29,446 nucleotides of DNA from Spirochaetaceae bacterium (GCA_031280705.1 JAITGJ010000036.1:1-29446); one strand, 5' to 3'; counted from the stretch's first letter, positions 14,240 to 22,839 are shown. Notes: generated from the letters alone by a model not told the origin. Made by a program: numbers and translations.

Positions 14240-15850
14240 ATGCGTGCCCTCGCGGTTCTTTTCGGCGGAAAGTTAACGGAATATGCTTTTAAGCCGCTTT
14301 TTGGGGGAAAGAGCGCCCTGGACCTCGCGCTTGAGCGGGCAGGGGCCTTTCCCGGTGTGGAAAAGCGGGTTCTTCTCACGGGACCCGGTTTTGATGCGCT
14401 TGCCAGGACGGCGGCGCTGAGGCTTCCCGGTGATGTGGCGCTCGTGCCCGGCTCCTTTGCCACGGCGCGGGAACTCCTCGCCACTCTCGCCGCCCTGGGC
14501 GCCGGGTTCGGCCTTACCTACTATGCCTGGGCCGATACGCCGTTTCTGGACGGGGGAATCGCCGCCGCGCTCGCGGAACGGCACCGGCGCTATGCGGCGG
14601 AGTATTCCTACGCCGACGGCTGGCCCTACGGCCTCGCGCCGGAACTGCTCGCGCCGGGCGTGGCCGGCGTCCTTGCCCGGCTCGCGGAGAACGCGCGTCT
14701 TCCCCTAGGCGGCGCGGTAAACCGGGAGACGCTTTTTGAGGTGATTCAAAAAGATATTAACGCGTTTGATATTGAGGCGGAGATTTCCCCGGTGGATTTA
14801 CGTCAGTACCGCCTTTCCCTCGCCGCCGACTCAAAGCGGAATACGCTGCTCCTTACCCGCCTCGCCGAAGCGGGGCTTGCCGGTAGTACTGACGGCGCGG
14901 CCAGCGTGGAGCGGATCATTACGGAGCGGCCCGGACTGTTACGGACCCTCCCCGCGTTTTACGCGATAGAGACCGCCTCCGCCTGTCCGCAGGACTGCGC
15001 GTTTTGTCCCTGGCCCGCTTCCCGCCCGGAGGGCGGGGAAAACGGGTTTATGGCGGTGGAGCGGTTTTCTGCCCTGCTCGACAAAATTACGGCCTTTTCC
15101 GGGGACGCGGTGATCGATCTTTCCTTGTGGGGGGAGCTTTCCCTGCACCCCGAAAAAATGCGCCTTATCGAGGCGGTTCTTGCGCGGGAAACGCTCTCCC
15201 TCATTATCGAGACGTCCGGCCTTGGCTGGACCGAAGGGGAACTGGAAGCCGCCGCGGATCTTGCGTCGCGCGCCGCCTGGTCCCGGCGTCCCTGGCTTGC
15301 GCCCGCGGAAAAACTTTCGTGGGTGGTGTCCCTGGACGCCGCCGCCCCGGCCCGTTATGGCGCGGTACGCGGCGCTGGTTTTGATGAGGCGGTGGAGACG
15401 GCGAAGCGGCTTGTGCGCCTCTTCCCGGACAGCGCCTATGTTCAGGCGCTCCGTGTCGCGGGGGCGGAAGACGATATTGAGCGGTTCTACCGTTTCTGGA
15501 AAGACGCCGCCGGGGAGGACCGGATCATCATCCAGAAATACGATGACTTTGCCGGAGCGCTGCCGTCCCGGAAGGCGGCGGACCTTTCGCCCGTGGAGCG
15601 CCGGCCCTGCTGGCATCTTATGCGGGATATGTGCGTGTTTATTGACGGGCGCGTTCCCCGGTGCCGCGAGGATCTTGCCGCCATCGCCCCTGCCGGCGGC
15701 GCGGCGGACGGCGGCATTCTGGGCAACGCCTTTTCCGAAGACCTCGCCGCCATTTGGGAGCGGGGGGCCGCCTGTTATCAGAGCCATGCCGGGGGGGACT
15801 ACCCCGGCATCTGCGCGGGGTGCGATGAGTACTATACCTTCAATTTTTGA
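14240..15850 (+). CDS. Spiro-SPASM protein: radical SAM enzyme with nucleotidyltransferase-like N-terminus
   Basis: The protein is 536 aa. Residues 1-150 resemble a sugar/MobA-type nucleotidyltransferase: an opening ALAVLFGGKL and a metal-site-like WADTPFLDG at 97-105. The core has a radical SAM CxxxCxxC (C249, C253, C256) that would hold a 4Fe-4S cluster and cleave S-adenosylmethionine. The C-terminus has a SPASM-type set of cysteines (C457, C465, C475, C525, C528) for auxiliary clusters. This combination matches the spirochaete-restricted spiro-SPASM family, whose reaction is unknown to me. It heads a run of sugar-related genes, so a radical step in making an unusual sugar is a reasonable inference. 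Its 3' end overlaps the next gene by 26 nt. Confidence 0.8.
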   Translation: MRALAVLFGGKLTEYAFKPLFGGKSALDLALERAGAFPGVEKRVLLTGPGFDALARTAALRLPGDVALVPGSFATARELLATLAALGAGFGLTYYAWADTPFLDGGIAAALAERHRRYAAEYSYADGWPYGLAPELLAPGVAGVLARLAENARLPLGGAVNRETLFEVIQKDINAFDIEAEISPVDLRQYRLSLAADSKRNTLLLTRLAEAGLAGSTDGAASVERIITERPGLLRTLPAFYAIETASACPQDCAFCPWPASRPEGGENGFMAVERFSALLDKITAFSGDAVIDLSLWGELSLHPEKMRLIEAVLARETLSLIIETSGLGWTEGELEAAADLASRAAWSRRPWLAPAEKLSWVVSLDAAAPARYGAVRGAGFDEAVETAKRLVRLFPDSAYVQALRVAGAEDDIERFYRFWKDAAGEDRIIIQKYDDFAGALPSRKAADLSPVERRPCWHLMRDMCVFIDGRVPRCREDLAAIAPAGGAADGGILGNAFSEDLAAIWERGAACYQSHAGGDYPGICAGCDEYYTFNF

Positions 15851-16907
15851 TTCCGCCGTGCCGTCCTACACCGCCGTGGGGGGCGCCGAACGGGCCGCCA
15901 CCACGGGGCTTGCGGCGGTTGTTCTTAACCGGGGAAGCCGCTATCCCCGGCGCACGCTGTTTCAGGAACTGGAAAAAATCGGCTTTGACTTTATCGTCTC
16001 GCTGGAAGGCCCCCAGGAACGGTACGATGTGGAGGAACTTTCGCTCAGTTTTCCGTCCGTGCGGTTTATCCTCCTTAAAGAAGCCCTTACCCCCGGCGAA
16101 CAGATCAACCTGGCCGCGGCGGAACTTTCCTGTCCGCTTTTTTTCGTGCTCTGGAACGATCTTCGTGTCCTCCATTCAGGCGGCGCGGCGCGGATGGCGG
16201 CGCGGATTTTCCGTACGCCCGAGGAAATACGGTCCGGGCTTCCCGGCACAAACCGGCGGCTCTGTACAGCCCCGCTGATCCAGAACGCGCGTTTTGAGGC
16301 GCTTCCCACGTTTATCGCCCCGGCTTTGTACCGAAGGACCGTCCGGACCGTTCCCTTTGCCGTGGAGCGGGAAGGAACGGCGAGCCTGTACCCGTTTGAC
16401 GGCGTGGGGATTTACGACCGCGATCGTTTTTTCCGCATCGGCGGATTTGACGGCTCCCTGAAAAGTCTCCACTGGCAGCTTATGGATTTTGGATTCCGCG
16501 CCTGGCTTTGGGGCGAGGAGATCCGTTCCACGGCGCTGATCCGCCTCTCCTATAACGGCGATTCCCCGTCAGAGGACAGTACCGCCGAAGAGAGTTACCG
16601 GCGTTTTTATCTCCGCAGCCTTGCGCCGGTGTTTCGCGGCGGAGAGGCCCACCTTCCGCTGCTCCGGTTCTGGGACTATCTTTTCCGCGCGGGGGTCGAT
16701 CCGTTCAGCGCTCTCAAGGAATTTGCCGAAGGACGCCGCTGGGTGTATGCCCACCGTTCCCGTTTTCAGCGCGACGCGCGGATGTTGACGCGCCTTTGGG
16801 AGGATCCCCGGGAAACGTCCGTCCCATCCGCCCCCGCCGTTTCAGGCGATGGTCCGGCGGAGGCCGCGCTTACCTCCCTTTCTGAGACCGAAGGAGGCTC
16901 CGCATGA
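15825..16907 (+). CDS. Glycosyltransferase-like protein (GT-A fold)
   Basis: The protein is 360 aa from the ATG at 15825, inside the end of the spiro-SPASM gene. Although the reading frame is open back to 15180, the upstream part is Arg/Pro-rich and is only the shadow of the preceding gene. Residues 25-115 look like the Rossmann-like half of a GT-A glycosyltransferase, with WNDLR at 110-114 where a DxD would be. Residues 189-235 (YPFDGVGIYDRDRFFRIGGF...) match the acceptor-side segment of family 2/galactosyltransferase-type enzymes. The metal motif is not canonical, so sugar transfer is probable but not proven. It has a 4-nt ATGA overlap with the next gene. Confidence 0.65.
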   Translation: MSTIPSIFDSAVPSYTAVGGAERAATTGLAAVVLNRGSRYPRRTLFQELEKIGFDFIVSLEGPQERYDVEELSLSFPSVRFILLKEALTPGEQINLAAAELSCPLFFVLWNDLRVLHSGGAARMAARIFRTPEEIRSGLPGTNRRLCTAPLIQNARFEALPTFIAPALYRRTVRTVPFAVEREGTASLYPFDGVGIYDRDRFFRIGGFDGSLKSLHWQLMDFGFRAWLWGEEIRSTALIRLSYNGDSPSEDSTAEESYRRFYLRSLAPVFRGGEAHLPLLRFWDYLFRAGVDPFSALKEFAEGRRWVYAHRSRFQRDARMLTRLWEDPRETSVPSAPAVSGDGPAEAALTSLSETEGGSA

Positions 16908-17608
16908 CCGCCGTGATCCTTCAAGCCCGTCTTGATTCGAGCCGTCTCCCCCAAAAAGCCCTTTTGCCCCTGGGCGGGCGGCCCCTCGTCTTTCGGGTGA
17001 TGGAAGCCCTCGCCGGTCTCCCCGCGGATATGCGCATCCTCGCCTGTCCCGAAGATTGTCTTGCCGCATTTGGGCCGCTTGCGGACGAAGCGGGTTTTGT
17101 GTTGGCCGCCGGTCCCAAGGAGGATGTGCTTGAGCGGTACTGCGCCGCCATCCGGCGTTTTTCCGTTGACCGGGTTATTCGCGCTACGGGTGATAATCCG
17201 TTTGTCTTTATTGACGCCGCCCGGCGGATAGGCGGGGAAGCGGCGGAACTGGACGCGGATTACGCGGCCTATGCGGGACTTCCCTATGGGGCGGGTGTGG
17301 AAGTATGCGCCGCCGAAGCGCTGCTCCGCGCCGGCCGGGAGGCACGGGAAAGCGCCGCTCGGGAGCACGTCTGTCCCTACCTCTACGGGCATCCGGAACG
17401 GTTTACCCTGCACCGGCCGCTTGCGCCCGCGTTTTGGCGGGGGCCATCCATGCGGGTTACGGTGGATACCGGTGAGGACCTCGCCCGCGCCGCATCCCTC
17501 TATGCCGCGCTCGATAATGCCGCGCCGGGCGGCCGCCATCATGGAGCGGCCATTATCGCCGCGTACCACGCCGCCGTTTCCGGCGCGGACCGGGGCGGGG
17601 CGGCGTAA
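16904..17608 (+). CDS. spsF: SpsF-type cytidylyltransferase
   Basis: The protein is 234 aa. The opening ILQARLDSSRLPQKAL (5-20) is the signature of the SpsF/NeuA-like cytidylyltransferase family, with the later motif RATGDNPF (93-100) supplying an acidic metal ligand. Family members transfer CMP or another nucleotide to a sugar (NeuA does so to nonulosonic acids) in making surface polysaccharides. Here the exact sugar is unknown. It sits between a glycosyltransferase-like gene and a PseG-like gene, both sharing or nearly sharing translational junctions with it, which supports a role in activating a sugar for transfer. Confidence 0.8.
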   Translation: MTAVILQARLDSSRLPQKALLPLGGRPLVFRVMEALAGLPADMRILACPEDCLAAFGPLADEAGFVLAAGPKEDVLERYCAAIRRFSVDRVIRATGDNPFVFIDAARRIGGEAAELDADYAAYAGLPYGAGVEVCAAEALLRAGREARESAAREHVCPYLYGHPERFTLHRPLAPAFWRGPSMRVTVDTGEDLARAASLYAALDNAAPGGRHHGAAIIAAYHAAVSGADRGGAA

Positions 17609-17612
17609 CGGC

Positions 17613-19463
17613 ATGCGGCACGGCGCGATTCTGGTGGCGGCGGCACACGGCGCGGGGCGGGGCGGCGGGCATCTGGTCCGGTCCGCCGCCCTGGTCCGCG
17701 CGCTTCGTGATCAGGGCCGGGACGCCTGGCTATACACAGAAGGATCCGCCGTGCCCGGCGCGCGCGCGCCGGGTGACGTCCCTGCGGATATTATGCTTTG
17801 CGATGAGGCGGAAATTGCCCGGCGCGCCTGGGACTGGATCATCCTTGACAACTTCAGGACTTCCCCCCAAACCGCTATCCGCTGGGCCCGTTGGGGACCC
17901 CTGATCGGCATTGACGAAGGCGGCCCCTACCGTTCCCGGTTTGATTTTCTCGCGGATTTTCTTCCGGTCCTGCCCGCGCGGCACCGGCCCAATCTTTCAT
18001 CGTTCGCGCTTACGCGTGCGCCGGAGAAGCGGCGTGCGCCGCCCTTTGCGCTTCCGCGCGGCCCTCTCCGCGTTCTGGTAACGTTCGGGGCGGAAGACCC
18101 CGCGCGCCTTACCGTTCCCGTGTCCCGCGCGCTTGCGTCTGCCCGCCCGGCGCTGGAAATAACCGCGCTGTTCGGCAGCCTCAATACCGCCGCGCCCGGC
18201 AAGGATGCCCTGCGTCCGGCGGGCGTTACGGTGTGGGAGGCGGCGTGCGGCGTCCGGGATCGCTTTGCGGATTTTGACCTTGTAATCACCCATTTCGGCC
18301 TTACGGCGTTTGAAGCCCTTTTTGCCGGGACGCCGGTTTTGCTTGTTTCCCCAACCGCCTACCATAGACGTCTCGCGCGGCGGGCGGGTTTTTGTGAGGC
18401 GGGAACCGGAAAAAGCGCGGCGGGCAGGCTTGGGAAATTGCTCTTTCGGCGGGACGGCCCGGACCGGGTGTTCCTTGAAGCGCTTTCCCGCCGTTCCGCC
18501 GCGCTTGCGGAAAAATATGGCCTTGACGGCGGGACCGGGCGGCCCCGTACCGTCCCGGAGATTACCGGCGATTTTGCCGGGCGGGAGCCCCTGGTATTTA
18601 CCCGCTGTCCGGTTTGCGGCCGGGGGGAACGGCTGTCCCACCGGGTGGTGGCCCGCTTTCCCGGCCGGACCTACCGGCGCTGCGCTTGCTGCGGGATCGT
18701 GTATCAGAACCGGCTGAACCCGCCGCCGGTTGAGTACGCCAAGGCGTATTTTTTTGATGCGTACCGCGCCCAGTACGGCAAGACCTATCTTGAAGATTTT
18801 CCCGCGTTAAAGGAAATGGGCCGGGAACGGCTTTCCCGTATCCGTGCGGCGCTCCGCTCCACCGGAAAAGCGGGTGATGACGCGCGTCTGCTTGATATCG
18901 GCTGCGCCTATGGTCCCTTTCTGGACGCGGCGCGGGAGGCGGGCTTTGTCCCCGAGGGCGTCGAACCCGCGGCCAGCGCCGCTTCCTGGGTACGCGCCAC
19001 ACTTGGCATTCCCGTACATGAAGGATTGTTTCCCGCAGCCACGGCCGGTTTTCCCCCGGAGCGGTTTACCGCCGTAACCCTCTGGTATGTGCTGGAACAT
19101 TTCCGGGATCCCGCGGCGGTTCTTGCCGAAATACGCCGTCTGCTTAAGCCCGGCGGCGTTCTTGCCTTTTCCACGCCGTCCCTCACGGGGATTTCCGGCC
19201 GTGTATCGCGCGTGAAATTCCTTGAACAAAGTCCCGCCGATCATTTTACCGTCTGGGATGTTCGCCGCACGGGAAAAATTCTTGCCGGGGCGGGATTCCG
19301 CCTCAGGAATATACGCATAACCGGGCATCATCCGGAGCGGTTCCCCTTGCCGGGGACGGGTAACGGGCGGCGGGGAGCGGTGTACCGCGCGGGCCTCGCC
19401 ATAAGCCGGGTGTTCCGTTTGGGGGACACATTTGAAGCTTACGCGGTAAAAATCGAAGACTAA
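17613..19463 (+). CDS. Fusion of PseG-like glycosyl hydrolase/transferase and zinc-ribbon methyltransferase
   Basis: The protein is 616 aa from the ATG at 17613, 4 nt after the spsF stop. Residues 1-300 resemble PseG and related GT-B proteins: a Gly-rich GRGGGHLVRSAAL near the N-terminus, ILDNFR, GIDEGG and a nucleotide-sugar-site-like THFGLTAFEALFAGTPVLL (226-244). PseG releases UDP in pseudaminic acid synthesis. Residues 332-360 hold a CxxC...CxxC zinc ribbon, and 426-434 (LLDIGCAYG) the SAM motif of a class I methyltransferase running to the end. I infer a bifunctional enzyme that makes and methylates a sugar intermediate. The C-terminal half has the same design as the separate protein at 1427-2335. 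The in-frame region upstream of 17613 is a shadow. Confidence 0.75.
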   Translation: MRHGAILVAAAHGAGRGGGHLVRSAALVRALRDQGRDAWLYTEGSAVPGARAPGDVPADIMLCDEAEIARRAWDWIILDNFRTSPQTAIRWARWGPLIGIDEGGPYRSRFDFLADFLPVLPARHRPNLSSFALTRAPEKRRAPPFALPRGPLRVLVTFGAEDPARLTVPVSRALASARPALEITALFGSLNTAAPGKDALRPAGVTVWEAACGVRDRFADFDLVITHFGLTAFEALFAGTPVLLVSPTAYHRRLARRAGFCEAGTGKSAAGRLGKLLFRRDGPDRVFLEALSRRSAALAEKYGLDGGTGRPRTVPEITGDFAGREPLVFTRCPVCGRGERLSHRVVARFPGRTYRRCACCGIVYQNRLNPPPVEYAKAYFFDAYRAQYGKTYLEDFPALKEMGRERLSRIRAALRSTGKAGDDARLLDIGCAYGPFLDAAREAGFVPEGVEPAASAASWVRATLGIPVHEGLFPAATAGFPPERFTAVTLWYVLEHFRDPAAVLAEIRRLLKPGGVLAFSTPSLTGISGRVSRVKFLEQSPADHFTVWDVRRTGKILAGAGFRLRNIRITGHHPERFPLPGTGNGRRGAVYRAGLAISRVFRLGDTFEAYAVKIED

Positions 19464-19483
19464 CGGACGGAAGGGGAGAACGG

Positions 19484-21208
19484 ATGGCTGATAAAACACG
19501 GCGGCAGATAATCATTCTGGGAGCGGGGGTCATGCAGGGGCCCGTCATCTCTATCGCGGGGGAAATGGGTCTTGAAACCGTCGTGGTGGACGGCGACAGC
19601 GCCGCGGTAAACGCCCGCCGCGCGGACCGGTTTGAACATATCGACCTCAAGGACAAGGAGGGCGTTGAAGCCCTGGCCCGGTCCCTCCAAAAGGAGGGGC
19701 GTCTTGGGGGGATCATCACGGCGGGCACCGATTTTTCCACCACCGTGGCCTGGGTTGCCGAACGGCTCGGCCTTCCGGGCATTCCCTATGAGACGGCGCT
19801 CAACGCTTCGGACAAGGGCAGGATGCGCCGCCGCTTCCGCGAAGCCGGCGTGCCCTCTCCTCCGTTTATCGTGCTTTCTTCTCAGGCGTCCGGGGCGGAA
19901 GACGGTTTCGCGGGCGGTCTGCCCTTCAATTACCCCGTGGTGGTAAAACCCGTGGACAATATGGGGGCGCGGGGATGCCGCCGCGTCGATTCCCCTGCCG
20001 AACTTGCCGCCGCGCTGCCGCCCGCGTTCGCCTTTTCGCGCTCCGGCGCGGTCATTGTGGAAGCGTTTATGGAAGGCCCCGAATTTTCCGTGGACGCTTT
20101 GGTATATCACGGGGAAATAGCGATATGCGGCCTCGCGGACCGGCATATTTTTTTCCCGCCCTACTTTATCGAGATGGGGCATACCATGCCCGCCGGTATT
20201 GACGATGACGCCGCCGGACGCCTTATCGAAACGTTTACCGCGGGCGTGCGCGCCCTGGGCCTCCTGGACGGCGCGGCCGCGGGAGCCGCCAAGGGCGATA
20301 TAAAGCTTACCCCGTCCGGTCCCATGATCGGGGAAATTGCCGCGCGTCTTTCGGGGGGATATATGTCCGGCTGGACCTACCCCTACGCTTCCGGCGTCGA
20401 AGTTACGCGCGGGGCGATTATGGCCGCGCTCGGGGAAAAACCGCGCGGCCTTCTGCCGCTTCGCGCGTGGACCGCCGCCGAACGGGCGTTTATTTCGATT
20501 CCGGGCCGGGTGCGTTCGGTTATCGCGCTCCGTGCGGCAAAGGCCGCCCCCTACGTAAAAGACGTATTTCTCCGCGCCACACCGGGGACGCTCGTTTCAT
20601 TCCCGGAAAATAACGTTTCCAAATGCGGCAATATCATTGCCATGGCGCCCGCCCGCGCCGCCGCCATTGCCGCCGCGGAATCGGCGGCCCGCATGGTGCT
20701 CCTTCCCCTTGTGGTTCCCCACGCCGAAACCGCCGCGTTTCTTGACGGCTCCGGCGATGCCGGATGGCCGCCATCCGCCTACACAGTGCCCCCCGAAATT
20801 TTCGCCCTGCTTGCCGCCATTCCCGATCCCGCGCCGCCTTCCTCCTGTACGGAAAAAGAAATCGTCCTGGCGCCCTTTCCGGCCCTCGCCGGATCAGACC
20901 TTCGGGACTGGATGGGCCGGACCGTAGCGGAAAGTCTTGACGCGGTGCGGGAAATTACGGGCCGCTCCCTCCCCGGCGCGTCCTCCGGCGTAACGGACGG
21001 CGAAGCCGTCCTGGGCCGCCGGTTTTGGGCCGCCCTTATCCGGGGCGGGTATCAGGGCGCGGCCTATGTAACGGAATGTTTTGCCGCCGGCACAGCAGGC
21101 ATCGCCGGCTTGGCAGGCGGCGCCGGCTTGGCAGGCGGCGCCGGCTTGGCAGGCGGCGCCGGCTTGGCAGGCGGCGGCGCGGACGGGTCTCCCGGCGGCG
21201 GAACATGA
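19484..21208 (+). CDS. ATP-grasp enzyme with C-terminal Gly/Ala/Leu repeat tail
   Basis: The protein is 574 aa. Residues 8-100 are the N-terminal alpha/beta (pre-ATP-grasp) domain with GAGVMQGP. The ATP-grasp core has PVVVKPVDNMGARG (151-164) and IVEAFMEGPEFSVD (191-204). Family members ligate a carboxylate to an amine or thiol through an acyl-phosphate (examples: carbamoyl-phosphate synthetase-like, PurK-like). It could attach an amino acid or acyl group to the sugar made by this locus, but its substrate is unknown. GGGGAG and 5-nt spacing support the start at 19484. The tail encodes four perfect 6-residue repeats (AGLAGG). The stop overlaps the amidase ATG. Confidence 0.75.
   Translation: MADKTRRQIIILGAGVMQGPVISIAGEMGLETVVVDGDSAAVNARRADRFEHIDLKDKEGVEALARSLQKEGRLGGIITAGTDFSTTVAWVAERLGLPGIPYETALNASDKGRMRRRFREAGVPSPPFIVLSSQASGAEDGFAGGLPFNYPVVVKPVDNMGARGCRRVDSPAELAAALPPAFAFSRSGAVIVEAFMEGPEFSVDALVYHGEIAICGLADRHIFFPPYFIEMGHTMPAGIDDDAAGRLIETFTAGVRALGLLDGAAAGAAKGDIKLTPSGPMIGEIAARLSGGYMSGWTYPYASGVEVTRGAIMAALGEKPRGLLPLRAWTAAERAFISIPGRVRSVIALRAAKAAPYVKDVFLRATPGTLVSFPENNVSKCGNIIAMAPARAAAIAAAESAARMVLLPLVVPHAETAAFLDGSGDAGWPPSAYTVPPEIFALLAAIPDPAPPSSCTEKEIVLAPFPALAGSDLRDWMGRTVAESLDAVREITGRSLPGASSGVTDGEAVLGRRFWAALIRGGYQGAAYVTECFAAGTAGIAGLAGGAGLAGGAGLAGGAGLAGGGADGSPGGGT
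21104..21175 (+). repeat. Four perfect 18-bp tandem repeats
   Basis: The unit GCCGGCTTGGCAGGCGGC starts at 21104, 21122, 21140 and 21158. Each adds AGLAGG to the end of the ATP-grasp protein. As 18 is a multiple of three, changes in copy number would alter length but not frame. Confidence 0.95.
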
Positions 21209-22290
21209 AGCCGTCCTGTCCCGCGGCGTTTTTTTTTCCTGTTCTGCTCGCTTTGAGCGCGCCCCTCCGCGCGCAAAGTCCCGCGCCCGCGCTGTCCGCC
21301 GAAGAAGCCCTTGCGCGTCTTGGCGGGGAAGGTGAGGCGGCTTCCCTCCGCTGGGATCCGTTTTTTTTATCGGGGGTTTTTTCCCGGTCGGGACACCAGG
21401 CGGCGTTTGACGCCTCGGGAAGCGGCGAAGCGGAGGGCTTTATCGTGATTGACGCGCGGGACGTGCTTTCCGTTCCCGCCCCGTATCTGCGCAACGGCGC
21501 GCTTTATTTTCCCGAACCCTTTGTGCTCGCTCTGCGCCGTGTTTTCGATGCCCGCGCCGCCGAAGACCGGAGCCGCTTCCATATTGCCGCCGTCGTCATC
21601 GATCCGGGGCACGGCGGCAAGGATCCCGGCGCGCTGGGTGAGCACCGGATCGGCGAGAGGCGGCTTAACGTGCGGGAAAAGGACGTGGCCCTGCGCGCCG
21701 CGCTGATGCTCCAGACGCGCCTCCGCGCGGCTTACCCGGACCGGCGCGTCCTCCTCACCCGGAGCGACGACCGGTTTCTCACCCTGGAAGAACGGGTCGC
21801 CATTGCCAATACCGTGCCCCTCCGCGAAAATGAGGCGGCGGTCTATATATCGCTCCACGCGAACGCCTCCGTCAACAGCGCGGCGCGGGGATTCGAGGTC
21901 TGGTATCTCAATCCCGGCTACTGGCGGGAATTGCTGGACCGGGAGAGTTTTTCCGGCAACGCCGATATTTTTTCGATCTGGAACGATATGCTCCAGGATG
22001 AATTTATCACCGAAACGATTATGATAGCCCGCGCGATTTCCCGGCGCGTTGACGAGGCGATGGGCCGCGTCATACCCTCACGGGGGCTCAAGGCGGGGGA
22101 CTGGTACGTGGTGCGCAACGCCCGGATGCCCTCGGTGCTGGTGGAAATGGGCTTTGTTACCAATGAAGAAGACGCCCTGCTTCTTACGGACGAAGAGTCC
22201 TTGCGGAACCTTGTCGAAGCGATCTATAACGGACTTGCCGATTATATTAAGACCTTTGATGCGTCAGGAGGGTTTACCGTCAGCCGATGA
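21205..22290 (+). CDS. amiC: Exported N-acetylmuramoyl-L-alanine amidase (Amidase_3)
   Basis: The protein is 361 aa from the ATG at 21205, overlapping the ATP-grasp stop by 4 nt. Residues 1-23 are a signal peptide (PVLLALSAPLRAQS). Residues 130-350 are an Amidase_3 domain: VVIDPGHGG (zinc ligand H136), a candidate second ligand E158 (NVREKD), YISLHAN (H218) and catalytic VLVEMGF (E314). This enzyme class cuts the bond between muramic acid and the stem peptide in cell-wall turnover or daughter-cell separation. Residues 25-125 form a smaller domain of unknown type (AMIN-like is possible). A product of this size with a signal peptide acts in the periplasm. The symbol amiC is by resemblance, not proven orthology. 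Confidence 0.9.
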   Translation: MKPSCPAAFFFPVLLALSAPLRAQSPAPALSAEEALARLGGEGEAASLRWDPFFLSGVFSRSGHQAAFDASGSGEAEGFIVIDARDVLSVPAPYLRNGALYFPEPFVLALRRVFDARAAEDRSRFHIAAVVIDPGHGGKDPGALGEHRIGERRLNVREKDVALRAALMLQTRLRAAYPDRRVLLTRSDDRFLTLEERVAIANTVPLRENEAAVYISLHANASVNSAARGFEVWYLNPGYWRELLDRESFSGNADIFSIWNDMLQDEFITETIMIARAISRRVDEAMGRVIPSRGLKAGDWYVVRNARMPSVLVEMGFVTNEEDALLLTDEESLRNLVEAIYNGLADYIKTFDASGGFTVSR

Positions 22291-22805
22291 TCGCCCCTTT
22301 CCGCGCGGCCCGCGCCGCGTTTCGTGTTTTTTTGGGCAGCGCCCGTCTTCGCCGGGGGATGCTTATCGCCGCCCTTTTCGTGTTCGCGCTTGCCGAGTGT
22401 CTTTTTTCCGGCAAGACCCGCGAGACGTTTGTCTTTTTCGCGCCCGAAGGCGGCGCCGGCATGGTGGAAGAACGGATGCTCCGCCGCCCGCCGTCCGGGG
22501 AAATGGCGATACGCCGCTATGTGGAAGAGACCCTTTTGGGGCCGTCCGCGCCGGGCCGGGAACCGCTTTTTCCCCCGGAAACGCGCCTCTCCGCGCTTAT
22601 CCTCCGGGACGGCGTGGTATATGTCGATCTTTCCCTCGACGCGGCCCTTCCCGTCCGGGCGGGGCGGGACAGCCGGATAAGTCTGCGCGTACTTGATGAG
22701 GGGATCCGGCGTAATTTCCGCCGCGTGCGGGATGTGCGCCTCTTTATAGAAGGAAGCCGGGCACGGTATGAAACGCCCGGCGGAAAAAAGAACAATTCGG
22801 CGTAA
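22287..22805 (+). CDS. Membrane-anchored GerMN-domain protein
   Basis: The protein is 172 aa, overlapping the amidase stop by 4 nt (ATGA). Residues 24-42 form a single transmembrane segment (GMLIAALFVFALAECLFS). Residues about 47-160 match the GerMN fold seen in GerM and LpqB-type proteins, including ALILRDGVVYVDLS and a C-terminal strand pair VRDVRLFIEG. In other bacteria GerMN proteins pair with the AmiC/LytC class of amidases at the cell wall. Direct coupling to the amidase gene here supports that reading. No enzyme motif is visible. Confidence 0.75.
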   Translation: MIAPFRAARAAFRVFLGSARLRRGMLIAALFVFALAECLFSGKTRETFVFFAPEGGAGMVEERMLRRPPSGEMAIRRYVEETLLGPSAPGREPLFPPETRLSALILRDGVVYVDLSLDAALPVRAGRDSRISLRVLDEGIRRNFRRVRDVRLFIEGSRARYETPGGKKNNSA

Positions 22806-22811
22806 AAACCA

Positions 22812-22839
22812 TTGACAAAATTTCGGGATAACGTATACT
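22812..22839 (+). promoter_or_regulatory. Sigma70-type promoter of flaA
   Basis: TTGACA (22812-22817) and TATACT (22834-22839) are separated by 16 nt, 7 nt after the GerMN gene stops. The perfect palindrome TTAAAGCTTTAA (22854-22865) lies between the promoter and the AAAGGAG ribosome site (22876-22882) and could be an operator. Confidence 0.75.

Noticed and set aside
15180..15824. Upstream part of the open frame before the glycosyltransferase-like gene
   Set aside because: Arg/Pro-rich composition is typical of a shadow frame; it overlaps the radical SAM gene, whose motifs are clear.
17271..17612. In-frame extension before the PseG-like fusion
   Set aside because: It overlaps the SpsF gene in another frame and has shadow-type composition; the ATG at 17613 directly opens the recognisable domain.
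21104..21175. CRISPR array
   Set aside because: The units are directly adjacent with no spacers and stay in frame within a coding region.
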